A stretch of DNA of 33,411 nucleotides from Chloroflexota bacterium (GTDB lineage Bacteria > Patescibacteriota > Saccharimonadia > Saccharimonadales > Saccharimonadaceae). A model generated the notes under the pieces. It worked only from the letters and a program-made list of their open reading frames with translations. It did no database searches and had not been told where the DNA came from. The stretch covers positions 1 through 33,411 of the forward strand of contig SEAL01000001.1 of assembly GCA_004145215.1 (NCBI GenBank). The letters are read 5' to 3'. This document shows, in pieces, positions 12,585 to 21,386 of this stretch. The first letter of the stretch is position 1; the number at the start of each line of letters is the position of its first letter. The translations under genes and the position numbers were made by a program.

Positions 12585-15500
12585 CTATTCAGCTAATTCG
12601 AGATCTTCAGCAATCTCATCAGCAAGTCCTGTTGCAACTTCCGGAGTGTCAACACGCGCACCGGTTCCGACTGGAATCTTGCGTCCGATGATGACATTTT
12701 CCTTTAGTCCATGCAGGCGGTCAACACGTCCTGATGTTGCGGCGTTGATCAGCACACGAGTCGTGTCCTGGAACGATGCAGCTGACAGGAAGCTATCTGA
12801 CCAGATCGATACCTTTGTGATACCAAGGAGCAATTGTGTATATGCAACCAGATCTTGACCCTTTTGTGCTAGTTCTGAATTTGCATCAACAACGGCAGCC
12901 TTGCTGACGATATCGCCAGTCACAAATGTGCTATCACCCGGATCTTCAACCTGAACACGGCTGAACATCTGTCGCACAATGATCTCGAGGTGCTTGTCGG
13001 CAACATCTTGACCCTGTGCAGCATAGATACGTAGTACTTCGTTAATGATGTAACGTTGCGTCGCTTCTGTGCCCTTTAGGCGCATCAAATCATGCAAGTT
13101 CAGTGAACCGATCGTCAAGCGATCACCGGCAGTCACCTGATCATTTGCGCGAACAACCAGCTGTGTGTTGCCTGGAATTTCGTAACGAACAGGTGCGCTT
13201 GCGTTAGCCGCAAGAACAAGTGTGTCTTCGGCTACTTCGACAACGCCGTCGAATGGAGCAACCAATGGTCGAGCCTCGCCTTCGCTTGAAGCGAGAACGT
13301 CACCAACTTTGACATTGCTACCTGATTTTACGTTGACTGTACGACCTTCGAGAGCGATTCGCTCAACATGACCAGCTTCTGGCGTCACTTGTACAATGTA
13401 CTTTTTGCCGTCTTCCCATAGGTCGACAGTACCAGTTACTTCAGTGATGAAGGCTTGTCCCTTTGGAGAACGAGCTTCAAACAACTCTTCGACACGAGGC
13501 AGACCCTGCGTGATGTCACCACCGGCCTGTCCACCTGCGTGGAAGGTTCGGAGTGTCAGCTGCGTACCAGGTTCACCGACAGACTGTGCGGCGATAACAC
13601 CGACAGGCTGTGCTTTATCAACCAATGCACCAGTCGACATATCAATTCCGTAGCTCTTTTGTGGAATACCACGGAGATTCTTTGTCGATAGAACAGACTG
13701 AATCTTTACTTCGTTGATCTTGCTGTCCGCTTCGATAGCGTCTGCGATTTCACGAGTAATCAGTTCACCTGATTTAATGTAGCTTGCAATATCTTCTGCA
13801 GTGAATCGTCCAAATAGACGGTTACTAAAGTCGATCATCGTTTCTTCGGTTTCGGCACGATAGATTGTGTATCCTTCGTCATCACCAGCTTCGTCTTCGA
13901 CAGTAAAGACGTCTTGTGACACGTCAACCAAACGACGAGTCAGGTATCCCGAGTCGGCAGTCTTGAGGGCGGTGTCAATCAGACCTTTACGTGCACCACG
14001 TGTTGCCACGAATGATTCAAGTGATGATAGACCGGCTTTGTAGCTAGAACGGATAGGCAGCTCGATTTCTCGGTTGGCTGCATCCACCATGATTCCAACC
14101 ATTGCTGATGCCAATTTCACGTTACTGATGTCACCACGAGCACCAGAGTTCACCATGACAGAGATGCTGGTATCCATGTTCTTTAACTGATCTTGGAGGA
14201 ATTCTGACACTTTACGGTCAACGTTTCGCCAAGACTGGACAGTCAAGTTGTAGCGCTCGTCTTCGGTAATTAGACCCTGGTCAAATTGCTCAGAAATCTG
14301 TGTCGTTCGGACGTCACCTTCGGCGACGAATTCTGGGATTTCTTTGAAGTTCAAGTAGTCATCTTTACCAGTCGATACAGCGGCAATTGTCGCAAATCGG
14401 AACGCAAGACCCTTCATGCGGTCAGCTGTTGTTGCTGTTTCTTCGGCACCATAGGTGTTAAAGATCTGTGCAAGAACGCGCTTGAGCTGCTTTTTGTTCT
14501 GGATAGAGTTATCGTATGCAAAATCTGCAGGCAGAATTTCGTTAAAGAATACACGACCAAGTGTTGTGTCGCGGATTTCACCCTTTGCAAATACACGGAT
14601 TGGTGTCTGCAACTGGATTGCTTTTTGATCGTACGCCATTTCTGCTTCGTATACAGAACTGTATGGTTTGCGATCTTTTGTCTGAGCACTTGGTTTTTCG
14701 TATGTCAGGTAATAGTTACCGAGGACAACGTCCTGACCAATGTTTAGTACTGGCGCACCGTCAGCAGGTTTTAGCAAGTTATTTGTCGCACTCATCAATT
14801 CGCGAGCTTCACGCTGCGCATCATCTGATAGTGGCAAGTGAACAGCCATTTGGTCGCCGTCGTAATCGGCGTTAAATCCGTTTGCAACGAGTGGGTGCAG
14901 CTGAATCGCTTTACCTTCGACTAATTTTGGCATAAATGCCTGGATTGAAAGGCGGTGAAGTGATGGTGCACGGTTCAAGAGAACGTACTTTCCTTCGATG
15001 ACCGCATCAAGTGCATCCCATACCAATGTGTCACCAGCTTCGATCAAACGAGTCGCACTGCGGATGTTGTGCGCATGCTCGCCGCGGATTAACCAACTAA
15101 TAACAAATGGTTTGAATAGCTCTAGCGCCATTTGCTTTGGAAGGCCACATTGGTTGATCTTTAGTTTTGGACCAACAACGATCACAGAACGACCAGAGTA
15201 GTCAACACGCTTGCCCAAAAGGTTTTGGCGGAAACGACCTTGCTTACCCTTTAACATGTCAGAAATTGACTTGAGGCGACGTCGGCCACCGGTCGCATTA
15301 ACTGCGCGACCACCACGAGCTGCGCTGTTATCAACAAGCGCATCAACTGCTTCCTGTAGCATACGCATTTCGTTACGACGAATAACTTCAGGAGCATTCA
15401 GGTCGATCAGTTTTTTCAGACGATTGTTACGGTTAATGACACGTCGGTATAGATCGTTCAGATCTGAAGTCGCAAAACGACCACCAGTTAGCTGTACCAT

Positions 15501-16421
15501 AGGACGGAGGTCCGGTGGGATAACAGGGAGTACCGTTAGTGTCAGACTGCTTGGCTTGATGCCAGCAGCTTCCATCCCTTCAAGTACCTTTAGGCGCTTG
15601 AGGAGTTTCTTTTCGCGCTGACCTTTCGCGCCTTCGACTTCTTCGCTCAACTGAGTAATCAACGATTTCAGCTCGATTTCGTCAAGGAGCGCCTTTAATG
15701 CAACGCCACCCATACCGACAGTCACGATTTCTTCGTATTCTTCTGGGAGGTTACGATAGTCAGTCTCGTTTAGTAATGCCATTTTGACAAGGCTATCTAA
15801 CTGAGCTTTTTTCGTATTATAGTTCTCGTTCAGTTCTTCAACTTCACGTGATTGTGCAGCAGCAAGTTCTTTGACATCTGCACCTTCGGCTTCAGCATCA
15901 CGTTCGTAGCGAATTTTAATCGCAGCACGACCAGCTTCAGTTTCAGCTTCTAGGTCAGACAAGAACTGCTCTTTCTTTGGCTCATCGACGTTTTGGACGA
16001 TATAACTAGCAAAGTAGGCAACGCGTTCGATATTACGAACGGTAATACCGAGCAGTAGGCTCATTGCAGATGGCGTACCACGCATGAACCAGATGTGCGC
16101 AACCGGCGCAGCCAAGTTGATGTGACCCATTCGTTCACGACGAACAATTGATTTTGTGACGAGTTCGCCATTTTTATCGATTGCAGCTTCGCGAGAGCGG
16201 ACACCCTTTAGCTTGTTATCATGTGGGTTGATGTCTTTGACTGGTCCGAAAATTCGTTCGCAGAAAAGTCCATCTCGCTCAGGTTTTTGAGTACGATAGT
16301 TGATCGTCTCAGGCTTGGTGACTTCACCGTGGCTCCACTTCAGCATGTCCTCTGGACTTGCGACAGCAAGGCGTACAGCATCAAAGTCGGCGATACCAGT
16401 TCCGGCCATAACTTTCGACAT
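12585..16421 (-). CDS. rpoC: RNA polymerase beta' subunit lacking both zinc sites
   Basis: A 1278-aa beta' subunit. The Mg-binding motif is NADYDGDQM at 517-525 (Tyr for the usual Phe; all three Asp intact). The rudder and clamp region, the bridge-helix region and the C-terminal GEPGTQLTLRTFHAGG are recognisable. The N-terminal zinc ribbon, normally a pair of CxC/CxxC motifs after ERIFGP, is replaced by VKDINPHDNKLKG and onward with no Cys. In the second site the usual CGT and CxxCYG motifs read EDEAGDDEG (842-850) and STKNLRGIPQKSYG (912-925). Only two cysteines remain in the chain (54 and 425), so this polymerase should not bind zinc through beta'. It follows rpoB after 1 nt with a strong GGAGG SD. 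Confidence 0.97.
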   Translation of the reverse strand: MSKVMAGTGIADFDAVRLAVASPEDMLKWSHGEVTKPETINYRTQKPERDGLFCERIFGPVKDINPHDNKLKGVRSREAAIDKNGELVTKSIVRRERMGHINLAAPVAHIWFMRGTPSAMSLLLGITVRNIERVAYFASYIVQNVDEPKKEQFLSDLEAETEAGRAAIKIRYERDAEAEGADVKELAAAQSREVEELNENYNTKKAQLDSLVKMALLNETDYRNLPEEYEEIVTVGMGGVALKALLDEIELKSLITQLSEEVEGAKGQREKKLLKRLKVLEGMEAAGIKPSSLTLTVLPVIPPDLRPMVQLTGGRFATSDLNDLYRRVINRNNRLKKLIDLNAPEVIRRNEMRMLQEAVDALVDNSAARGGRAVNATGGRRRLKSISDMLKGKQGRFRQNLLGKRVDYSGRSVIVVGPKLKINQCGLPKQMALELFKPFVISWLIRGEHAHNIRSATRLIEAGDTLVWDALDAVIEGKYVLLNRAPSLHRLSIQAFMPKLVEGKAIQLHPLVANGFNADYDGDQMAVHLPLSDDAQREARELMSATNNLLKPADGAPVLNIGQDVVLGNYYLTYEKPSAQTKDRKPYSSVYEAEMAYDQKAIQLQTPIRVFAKGEIRDTTLGRVFFNEILPADFAYDNSIQNKKQLKRVLAQIFNTYGAEETATTADRMKGLAFRFATIAAVSTGKDDYLNFKEIPEFVAEGDVRTTQISEQFDQGLITEDERYNLTVQSWRNVDRKVSEFLQDQLKNMDTSISVMVNSGARGDISNVKLASAMVGIMVDAANREIELPIRSSYKAGLSSLESFVATRGARKGLIDTALKTADSGYLTRRLVDVSQDVFTVEDEAGDDEGYTIYRAETEETMIDFSNRLFGRFTAEDIASYIKSGELITREIADAIEADSKINEVKIQSVLSTKNLRGIPQKSYGIDMSTGALVDKAQPVGVIAAQSVGEPGTQLTLRTFHAGGQAGGDITQGLPRVEELFEARSPKGQAFITEVTGTVDLWEDGKKYIVQVTPEAGHVERIALEGRTVNVKSGSNVKVGDVLASSEGEARPLVAPFDGVVEVAEDTLVLAANASAPVRYEIPGNTQLVVRANDQVTAGDRLTIGSLNLHDLMRLKGTEATQRYIINEVLRIYAAQGQDVADKHLEIIVRQMFSRVQVEDPGDSTFVTGDIVSKAAVVDANSELAQKGQDLVAYTQLLLGITKVSIWSDSFLSAASFQDTTRVLINAATSGRVDRLHGLKENVIIGRKIPVGTGARVDTPEVATGLADEIAEDLELAE

Positions 16422-16422
16422 A

Positions 16423-19400
16423 TTACACCTCCTCCTTAATTTCTTCTATTTCATCAATATCTTGAATATTCATTCCGTCTTCGATTTCACCGAATTCATC
16501 AGCTTCGTCGAGCACAGTTTCAACTTCTTCATCATCATTGCTGATAATTGCAGGCACTGATTTATCAGCAGGGCCAGCTTCGGCAATAACTTCTTCGGCA
16601 TCAATGACCGCGTCTTCTGATTCATCCAATAGATCGACACGCAGACCGAGGCCTTGCAGTTCTTTCACCAAGACGTTGAATGATTCTGGTAGTTTTGGAC
16701 CAACAATCGCTTCGTTTTTGATGATTGATTCGTATGCTTTTGCACGACCATAGACATCGTCAGATTTGATAGTTAGCATTTCTTGAAGTGTCGTAGCAGC
16801 ACCGTATGCTTCCAGTGCCCATACTTCCATTTCTCCGAATCGCTGTCCACCATTTTGCGCTTTACCACCGAGTGGTTGCTGCGTGACCATTGTGTATGGA
16901 CCAGTTGAACGAGCGTGAATCTTGTCGCTCACCATGTGGTGAAGCTTGATGATGTGCATAACACCGACAGTTGTTCGTTCTTCGAATGGTTCACCAGTTC
17001 GGCCATCGAATAGCTGTGATTTACCATCACGAGCATAGCCAGCTTTTTCCAATTCTTCTGAAATTTTCTCGTCAGTCACACCGTTAAATGGAGGTGTTGC
17101 GACTTTGTAGCCAAGTGCACGTGCAGCCATACCAAGGTGCGTTTCAAATAGCTGACCAATGTTCATACGACTTGGGACACCGAGTGGGTTCAGGACAACG
17201 TCAACAGGTGTTCCGTCTTCCATGAATGGCATGTCCTCTGTTGGAAGAATTCGTGCAACAACACCCTTGTTACCGTGACGACCAGCCAACTTGTCACCAA
17301 CGCTGATTTTTCGCAGCTGTGCAACAAAAATCTGGATCTGCATCAATACACCAGCTTTTAGCTCGTGACCGTTTTCGCGGCTGAAGATTTTCACGCCAAC
17401 GACTTTACCACCGCCAGCGTTATTCATACGCTGTGATGTATCACGAACGTCTTTCGCCTTTTCACCAAAGATTGCACGCAGTAGTCGTTCTTCAGAACTC
17501 AACTCTTGCTCACCCTTTGGAGTAATTTTGCCAACAAGTACGTCACCAGATTTTACTTCTGATCCGACTTGGACGATGCCGTTTTCGTCAAGATGACGAA
17601 GTGACTCTTCGGATACGTTTGGAATGTCACGCGTCACAATCTCTGGACCAAGCTTTGTTTCACGGACTTCGACGGTGTAGTCTTTGATGTTGATGCTCGT
17701 TAGTGCATCTTCTTTGACGATACGATCAGACAATACGATCGCGTCATCCATGTTGTAACCACCCCATGGCATAAATGCCACAGTCAGGTCACGACCAAGG
17801 GCTAATTCGCCATCAGCGATAGAAGCACCTTCAATTAGCACATCACCAGCTACAACCTTTTGACCACGTTCGACGCGGACTTTTTGGTTAATAGAACGGT
17901 CATCGTTGCTCTTGATAAAGTGAACTGGCTCGTAGATCTTTACGCCGTCAGCATATTTGACGTGGATTTCATCACCGTCTGCACGAACAACTTCACCGTC
18001 ACCTTCGGCGACAACTAGCTGAGAGGTGTTCTTTGCAAGTTCTGCTTCGATACCAGTACCAACAGTTGGAGATTCTGGAGTCAACAGTGGAACTGCCTGT
18101 TTTTGCATGTTTGAACCAGTCAAAGATCGGTCAACACGGTTCTTTTCAATAAATGGAACCAATGAAGCAGTTGATCCAAGGATTTGCTTGTGTGCAGCAT
18201 CCATGTAGGTAACTTCTGATGCATCAACTTGCTCTGGTAGCAGTCCGTTACGCGCACTGACACGCTCTGCAACAAACGAACCGTCTGCCGCAAGTTCAGC
18301 ACCTGCATCGGCAATCACTTCTGTGATTTCTTGTGATGCATCCAGATAAACGACTTCGTCGCTGACTTTGCCATCTTTGACCTTTAAGTAAGGTGTTTCG
18401 ATAAAGCCGTATTCGTTGACACGAGCATAGGTCGCAAGGTTCAATACCAGTCCGATGTTAGCACCTTCTGGCGTTTCAACAGAACACAGACGTCCGTAGT
18501 GAGTCGGGTGCGCATCGCGAACATCAAATCCTGCACGTTCGCGTGAAAGTCCACCAGGACCCATCGAAGACAAACGTCGCTTATGAGATAGTTCGGCAAG
18601 TGGGTTTGTTTCGTCCATCAGCTGTGATAGCTGAGAACTGGCAAAGAATTCGCGAACAGCGGCAACAACCGGGCGAGCATTGATCAGCTGGCCAGGAGTG
18701 ACTGTTTCGAGGTCTGACATTGACATGCGGTCCATTGCATTTCGCTGCATACGAAGCATACCGACACGGAACTGGCGGGCAACCAATTCACCAACCAACT
18801 TGATACGTCGGTTAGAAAGCGCATCGATGTCGTCAGATGCATCTTGTGTATTATTCAGACGAATAATTTCTTTGATGATAGCAATCAAATCGCTCATCTG
18901 GAAGACACGATTTTCGGTCGTGTTGGCAACTTCCAAGCCGAGTCGTTGATTCAATTTGTAACGACCGACACGGCTGTAATCGAATCGTTTGAAATCAAAG
19001 AACATTCGTTCGATCATTGAACGAGCGTTATCAACTGTTGCAAGATCACCTGGTCGCAGGCGACGATACACTTCGATGAGCGCTTCGTTTGATCCGCGCG
19101 CTGGATCTTTGTCCAGGGTTGCGTCGATGTATTTTACATCACCGGTATCAACACCTTCAAAGATTGCTTTGATTTCACTGGTTTTATTGTGACCAAGCGC
19201 ACGAAGCAACGTTGTGACAGGCAATTTGCGACGGCGATCGATCTTTACAAAGATCGCACCATTGCTGGCTGTTTCGAATTCCAACCATGCACCGCGACCT
19301 GGAATCAATTTAGCACCGTAGTATCCACGACCGGCAACGTTGTCGGCAGTAAAGAATACACCGGCGCTACGAATTAATTGAGATACAACAACACGTTCCG

Positions 19401-19785
19401 TACCATTAATGATAAAGGTACCGCGGTCAGTCATCCATGGATAATCACCAAGATAGATTTCCTGTTCTTTTACTTCACCCGTTACTTTGTTCGTTAGTTC
19501 AACATTGACGTGCAGAGGCGCATCGAATGTCAAGTTGTTTTCCTTAGTTTCAATTTCTGAAACTTTCGGATTTTGGAACGCATAATCTTTGAATCGCAGT
19601 TCGAGTTTTTGACCCGTGTAGTCTTCGATTGGATTTAGTTCTGCAAAAATTTCGCTCAGACCAGTCTCGACGAATTCTCGCCAGCTGTCTTTCTGATGCG
19701 CAATTAGATTAGGGAGCGGTAGCGCAGTGTCATCTTTTGTAAAGAAAACACGCTTGCCAGCCGCAACAGGCTTGGTTTTTGCCAT
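16423..19785 (-). CDS. rpoB: RNA polymerase beta subunit
   Basis: A full-length 1120-aa beta subunit. The rifampicin pocket reads SSQLSQLMDETNPLAEL, HKRRLSSMGPGGL and VETPEGANIGL: Gln513, Asp516, His526 and Ser531 (E. coli numbering) are conserved, Leu533 is Met and Pro564 is Ala, so it should be largely rifampicin-sensitive. The C-terminal anchor regions (GGKAQNGGQRFGEMEVWAL) are normal, followed by an unusual acidic tail of about 60 residues. The start is 19785, not 19800, since GAGGAG lies 5 nt before this ATG. rpoC follows with overlapping signals, one operon. No rplJL precedes it. Confidence 0.97.
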   Translation of the reverse strand: MAKTKPVAAGKRVFFTKDDTALPLPNLIAHQKDSWREFVETGLSEIFAELNPIEDYTGQKLELRFKDYAFQNPKVSEIETKENNLTFDAPLHVNVELTNKVTGEVKEQEIYLGDYPWMTDRGTFIINGTERVVVSQLIRSAGVFFTADNVAGRGYYGAKLIPGRGAWLEFETASNGAIFVKIDRRRKLPVTTLLRALGHNKTSEIKAIFEGVDTGDVKYIDATLDKDPARGSNEALIEVYRRLRPGDLATVDNARSMIERMFFDFKRFDYSRVGRYKLNQRLGLEVANTTENRVFQMSDLIAIIKEIIRLNNTQDASDDIDALSNRRIKLVGELVARQFRVGMLRMQRNAMDRMSMSDLETVTPGQLINARPVVAAVREFFASSQLSQLMDETNPLAELSHKRRLSSMGPGGLSRERAGFDVRDAHPTHYGRLCSVETPEGANIGLVLNLATYARVNEYGFIETPYLKVKDGKVSDEVVYLDASQEITEVIADAGAELAADGSFVAERVSARNGLLPEQVDASEVTYMDAAHKQILGSTASLVPFIEKNRVDRSLTGSNMQKQAVPLLTPESPTVGTGIEAELAKNTSQLVVAEGDGEVVRADGDEIHVKYADGVKIYEPVHFIKSNDDRSINQKVRVERGQKVVAGDVLIEGASIADGELALGRDLTVAFMPWGGYNMDDAIVLSDRIVKEDALTSINIKDYTVEVRETKLGPEIVTRDIPNVSEESLRHLDENGIVQVGSEVKSGDVLVGKITPKGEQELSSEERLLRAIFGEKAKDVRDTSQRMNNAGGGKVVGVKIFSRENGHELKAGVLMQIQIFVAQLRKISVGDKLAGRHGNKGVVARILPTEDMPFMEDGTPVDVVLNPLGVPSRMNIGQLFETHLGMAARALGYKVATPPFNGVTDEKISEELEKAGYARDGKSQLFDGRTGEPFEERTTVGVMHIIKLHHMVSDKIHARSTGPYTMVTQQPLGGKAQNGGQRFGEMEVWALEAYGAATTLQEMLTIKSDDVYGRAKAYESIIKNEAIVGPKLPESFNVLVKELQGLGLRVDLLDESEDAVIDAEEVIAEAGPADKSVPAIISNDDEEVETVLDEADEFGEIEDGMNIQDIDEIEEIKEEV

Positions 19786-19812
19786 TTGTACTCCTCGCAT
19801 GAGTTAAATTGT

Positions 19813-19843
19813 TTAGTGAATATTTGGCCCGAAGATTCACTAA
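19813..19843 (-). promoter_or_regulatory. Leader hairpin of rpoB
   Basis: TTAGTGAAT (19813-19821) and ATTCACTAA (19835-19843) form a perfect 9-bp stem with a 13-nt loop, 28 nt above the rpoB start. There is no U-tract, so it is more likely an mRNA stability or autoregulatory element than a terminator. Confidence 0.5.
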
Positions 19844-19894
19844 GTTTGGATCATCACCCCTGTTGCCACCAGGAATAATCTGCTTTTTGGGCAT

Positions 19895-19903
19895 ATGATA
19901 CCA
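19895..19903 (-). promoter_or_regulatory. TGG-extended -10 of rpoBC
   Basis: On the minus strand TGG precedes TATCAT (19900-19895), the same element as before the 30857 oxidase gene. The predicted leader is about 100 nt. Confidence 0.5.
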
Positions 19904-19988
19904 AACTACACTACTTCTTAGTATTTATTGTGCACTATCTGGCACTAATAATCAAGGAGTTTATTGCGTAAGTTTATCAATCTGCATA

Positions 19989-20017
19989 TTGTGTTTATGC
20001 AATGATTATATTATAAT
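19989..20017 (+). promoter_or_regulatory. Promoter of the 20087 gene
   Basis: TTGTGT at 19989-19994 and TATAAT at 20012-20017 with a 17-nt spacer. The leader is about 62 nt. Confidence 0.6.
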
Positions 20018-20086
20018 ATATTCGTATCTTCACCGCATGGAGATTGCGTCGTTCTCTACGTAAAAAAGAGATGATTGGACTGAACG

Positions 20087-20377
20087 ATGTCTTTGTTATC
20101 GATTTATGTCGAAATCGTGGTCGGGCTCGTAGTACTCGTAGCGGTATTTGCTCCTGCACTATCGGTAATGTACATCTGCTGGGACGATGAGTACAGCATA
20201 GGAGTCATTCTTGCACTCTACGCCGTTTTCATACACGGTGTCACGTATCTATTCATCAAGAGAGAGGCGTACATTTGGCTTGGCTACTCAGCGTTATTTA
20301 TGGTAGCGGCGCTAATTGCTTGTTTGTTGAGATACCTGTACAAGCGGTTAGTTAGGAACAATCGCGGTGATACATGA
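20087..20377 (+). CDS. Small three-span membrane protein, unknown
   Basis: A 96-aa protein with hydrophobic spans at about residues 7-29, 37-57 and 61-82 and a basic C-terminal tail (RYLYKRLVRNNRGD), so the C-terminus should be cytoplasmic. A short acidic loop (WDDEYS) lies between spans one and two. No family is recognised. The SD is weak. It is a single-gene unit with a good promoter and a terminator whose T-tract overlaps the end of convergent clpP. The leader segment CGTCGTT (20047-20053) is complementary to AACGACG (20397-20403) in the 3' UTR, a shorter version of the pairing seen at other orphan genes. Confidence 0.6.
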   Translation: MSLLSIYVEIVVGLVVLVAVFAPALSVMYICWDDEYSIGVILALYAVFIHGVTYLFIKREAYIWLGYSALFMVAALIACLLRYLYKRLVRNNRGDT

Positions 20378-20413
20378 CACCCATACCCATTGTGACAACG
20401 ACGATCCGATGGG

Positions 20414-20446
20414 CGCGCGCAAGATTTATCTTGTGCGCGTTTTTTA
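20414..20446 (+). terminator. Intrinsic terminator overlapping the clpP stop codon
   Basis: GCGCGCAAGAT pairs with ATCTTGTGCGC (11 bp, one G-U, loop TT) and is followed by TTTTTT, within which lies the minus-strand stop codon of clpP. Confidence 0.85.
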
Positions 20447-21040
20447 TTTGACTTTAGTTATGACCTCATCAACAATGCCGTACTTTACAGCTTCTTCAGC
20501 GCTCATCCAAAAATCACGGTCGCCATCTTTTTCGATCTTTGCTAGTTTTTGACCAGTGTTTTTTGCCAGGATTTCATTAAGGCGCTGTTTCAGGAATAGT
20601 CCTTCACGAAGGGTAATTTCTTGATCGGTGATTTTTCCTTGCGTGCCGCTGGACGGTTGATGGATCATGATTCGGCTGTTTGGTAGTGCAAATCGTTTGC
20701 CTTTTGTGCCGCTCGATAGTAAGAATGCACCCATACTCGCCTGCAAGCCAATACCAATCGTCTGTACGTCCGGTGCGATGAACTGAATCGTATCAAATAT
20801 TGCTAGGCCGTCATAGACACTGCCGCCTGGGCTATTGATATACAGCTTGATATCTTTTTTGCTGTCTTCGTACGCCAAGTGTAGTAATTGTGCGACAACG
20901 ACATTTGCGGTATGTTCGTTCACATCTTCACCCAAAAAGATAATGCGCTCGTTTAGCAATCGTGAATAGATATCAAAGGCGCGTTCGCCATCATGCGTTT
21001 TTTCGATAACGGTTGGGACTAGGTAGCTCTGAGGTTTCAT
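20444..21040 (-). CDS. clpP: ATP-dependent Clp protease proteolytic subunit
   Basis: A 198-aa ClpP, the serine peptidase barrel that works with Clp/Hsp100 unfoldases. The nucleophile Ser is in QASMGAFLL, the catalytic His in [10 protein letters not shown], and the Asp in [19 protein letters not shown]. The N-terminus ([29 protein letters not shown]) is the usual axial-loop and handle region. AGGAG lies 7 nt before the ATG. A CIRCE inverted repeat lies 38-65 nt upstream over the probable -35, so HrcA-type heat-shock repression is likely. The gene is single; clpX is not in the window. Confidence 0.96.
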   Translation of the reverse strand: MKPQSYLVPTVIEKTHDGERAFDIYSRLLNERIIFLGEDVNEHTANVVVAQLLHLAYEDSKKDIKLYINSPGGSVYDGLAIFDTIQFIAPDVQTIGIGLQASMGAFLLSSGTKGKRFALPNSRIMIHQPSSGTQGKITDQEITLREGLFLKQRLNEILAKNTGQKLAKIEKDGDRDFWMSAEEAVKYGIVDEVITKVK

Positions 21041-21064
21041 ACGTATCTCCTATTTATATATTCT

Positions 21065-21070
21065 AGTATA
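21065..21070 (-). promoter_or_regulatory. -10 box of clpP
   Basis: TATACT (21070-21065) lies 24 nt before the ATG. The matching -35 position, 17 nt further up, falls inside the CIRCE element. Confidence 0.55.
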
Positions 21071-21078
21071 CATAAAAA

Positions 21079-21105
21079 CTAGCACTCTGTATAGTAGAGT
21101 GCTAG
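21079..21105. promoter_or_regulatory. CIRCE operator (HrcA site) upstream of clpP
   Basis: CTAGCACTC, 9 nt, GAGTGCTAG. This matches the consensus TTAGCACTC-N9-GAGTGCTAA at all but the outermost base of each arm, with the exact spacer. Its position over the -35 fits repression by HrcA. Confidence 0.9.
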
Positions 21106-21117
21106 AAATATTCAGTT

Positions 21118-21144
21118 GATATACTCTCGGCTCGAAGGTATATC
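21118..21144 (-). promoter_or_regulatory. 3' UTR hairpin of the 49-aa gene, loop complementary to the 5' hairpin
   Basis: On the minus strand GATATAC and GTATATC form a 7-bp stem directly after the stop codon. The 13-nt loop contains CGAGCCGA, the exact complement of the 5' hairpin loop at 21340-21347. Over the full element 13 nt (21122-21134) are perfectly complementary to 21340-21352. Confidence 0.6.
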
Positions 21145-21145
21145 G

Positions 21146-21295
21146 TCAGTCCAAACTCAATGAAGTGTTTGGGTAATCGATGACAGGGATCGCTCCGCTG
21201 TTAAAGATTTCTTGTTGCAGTGCGATGGTCTCATCGTCAGCCGCTGCTTGGGCGGACCAGCGACTGTATGCAGCAATAGGGTTGAATAGCTTCAT
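21146..21295 (-). CDS. 49-aa orphan protein between clpP and tig
   Basis: A small gene below usual length cut-offs. The product begins MKLFNPIAAYSRWSAQ and ends YPNTSLSLD. AGGAGG 5 nt before the ATG is one of the strongest SD sites in the window, and a good promoter (21358-21386) and flanking hairpins delimit a complete transcription unit. The peptide is soluble, slightly acidic, without cysteine or a hydrophobic span, so it does not look like a type I toxin. The Ala-rich middle (SAQAAADDETIALQQEIF) should be helical. A regulatory small protein, an adaptor for neighbouring clpP, or a precursor peptide are all open; the neighbour argument is weak. Confidence 0.65.
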   Translation of the reverse strand: MKLFNPIAAYSRWSAQAAADDETIALQQEIFNSGAIPVIDYPNTSLSLD

Positions 21296-21334
21296 AACGC
21301 CTCCTACAAATGTATAATTGGCAGTAGCTTGCTT

Positions 21335-21352
21335 TACTCCGAGCCGAGAGTA
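21335..21352 (-). promoter_or_regulatory. 5'-terminal hairpin of the 49-aa gene mRNA
   Basis: TACTC and GAGTA form a 5-bp stem with an 8-nt loop, TCGGCTCG on the minus strand. The predicted transcript start (about 21351) coincides with the foot of the hairpin. Confidence 0.55.
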
Positions 21353-21357
21353 ATTGC

Positions 21358-21386
21358 AGTATAAAACTATTTACTGTTTAGTTCAA
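21358..21386 (-). promoter_or_regulatory. Promoter of the 49-aa gene
   Basis: TTGAAC (21386-21381), a 17-nt spacer, TATACT (21363-21358) on the minus strand. It overlaps the end of tig. Confidence 0.65.

Noticed and set aside
14414-14747. Long frames opposite rpoC and rpoB
   Set aside because: They are antisense to highly conserved coding sequence and have no start signals; their length follows from the codon bias of the real genes.
19732-19894. A 54-codon upstream frame (starting MPKKQIIPGG) overlapping the rpoB start
   Set aside because: Its ATG touches the predicted -10 box, so it would not be transcribed from that promoter; it has no SD and the region also carries a hairpin. Worth a look only if start mapping shows a more distal promoter.
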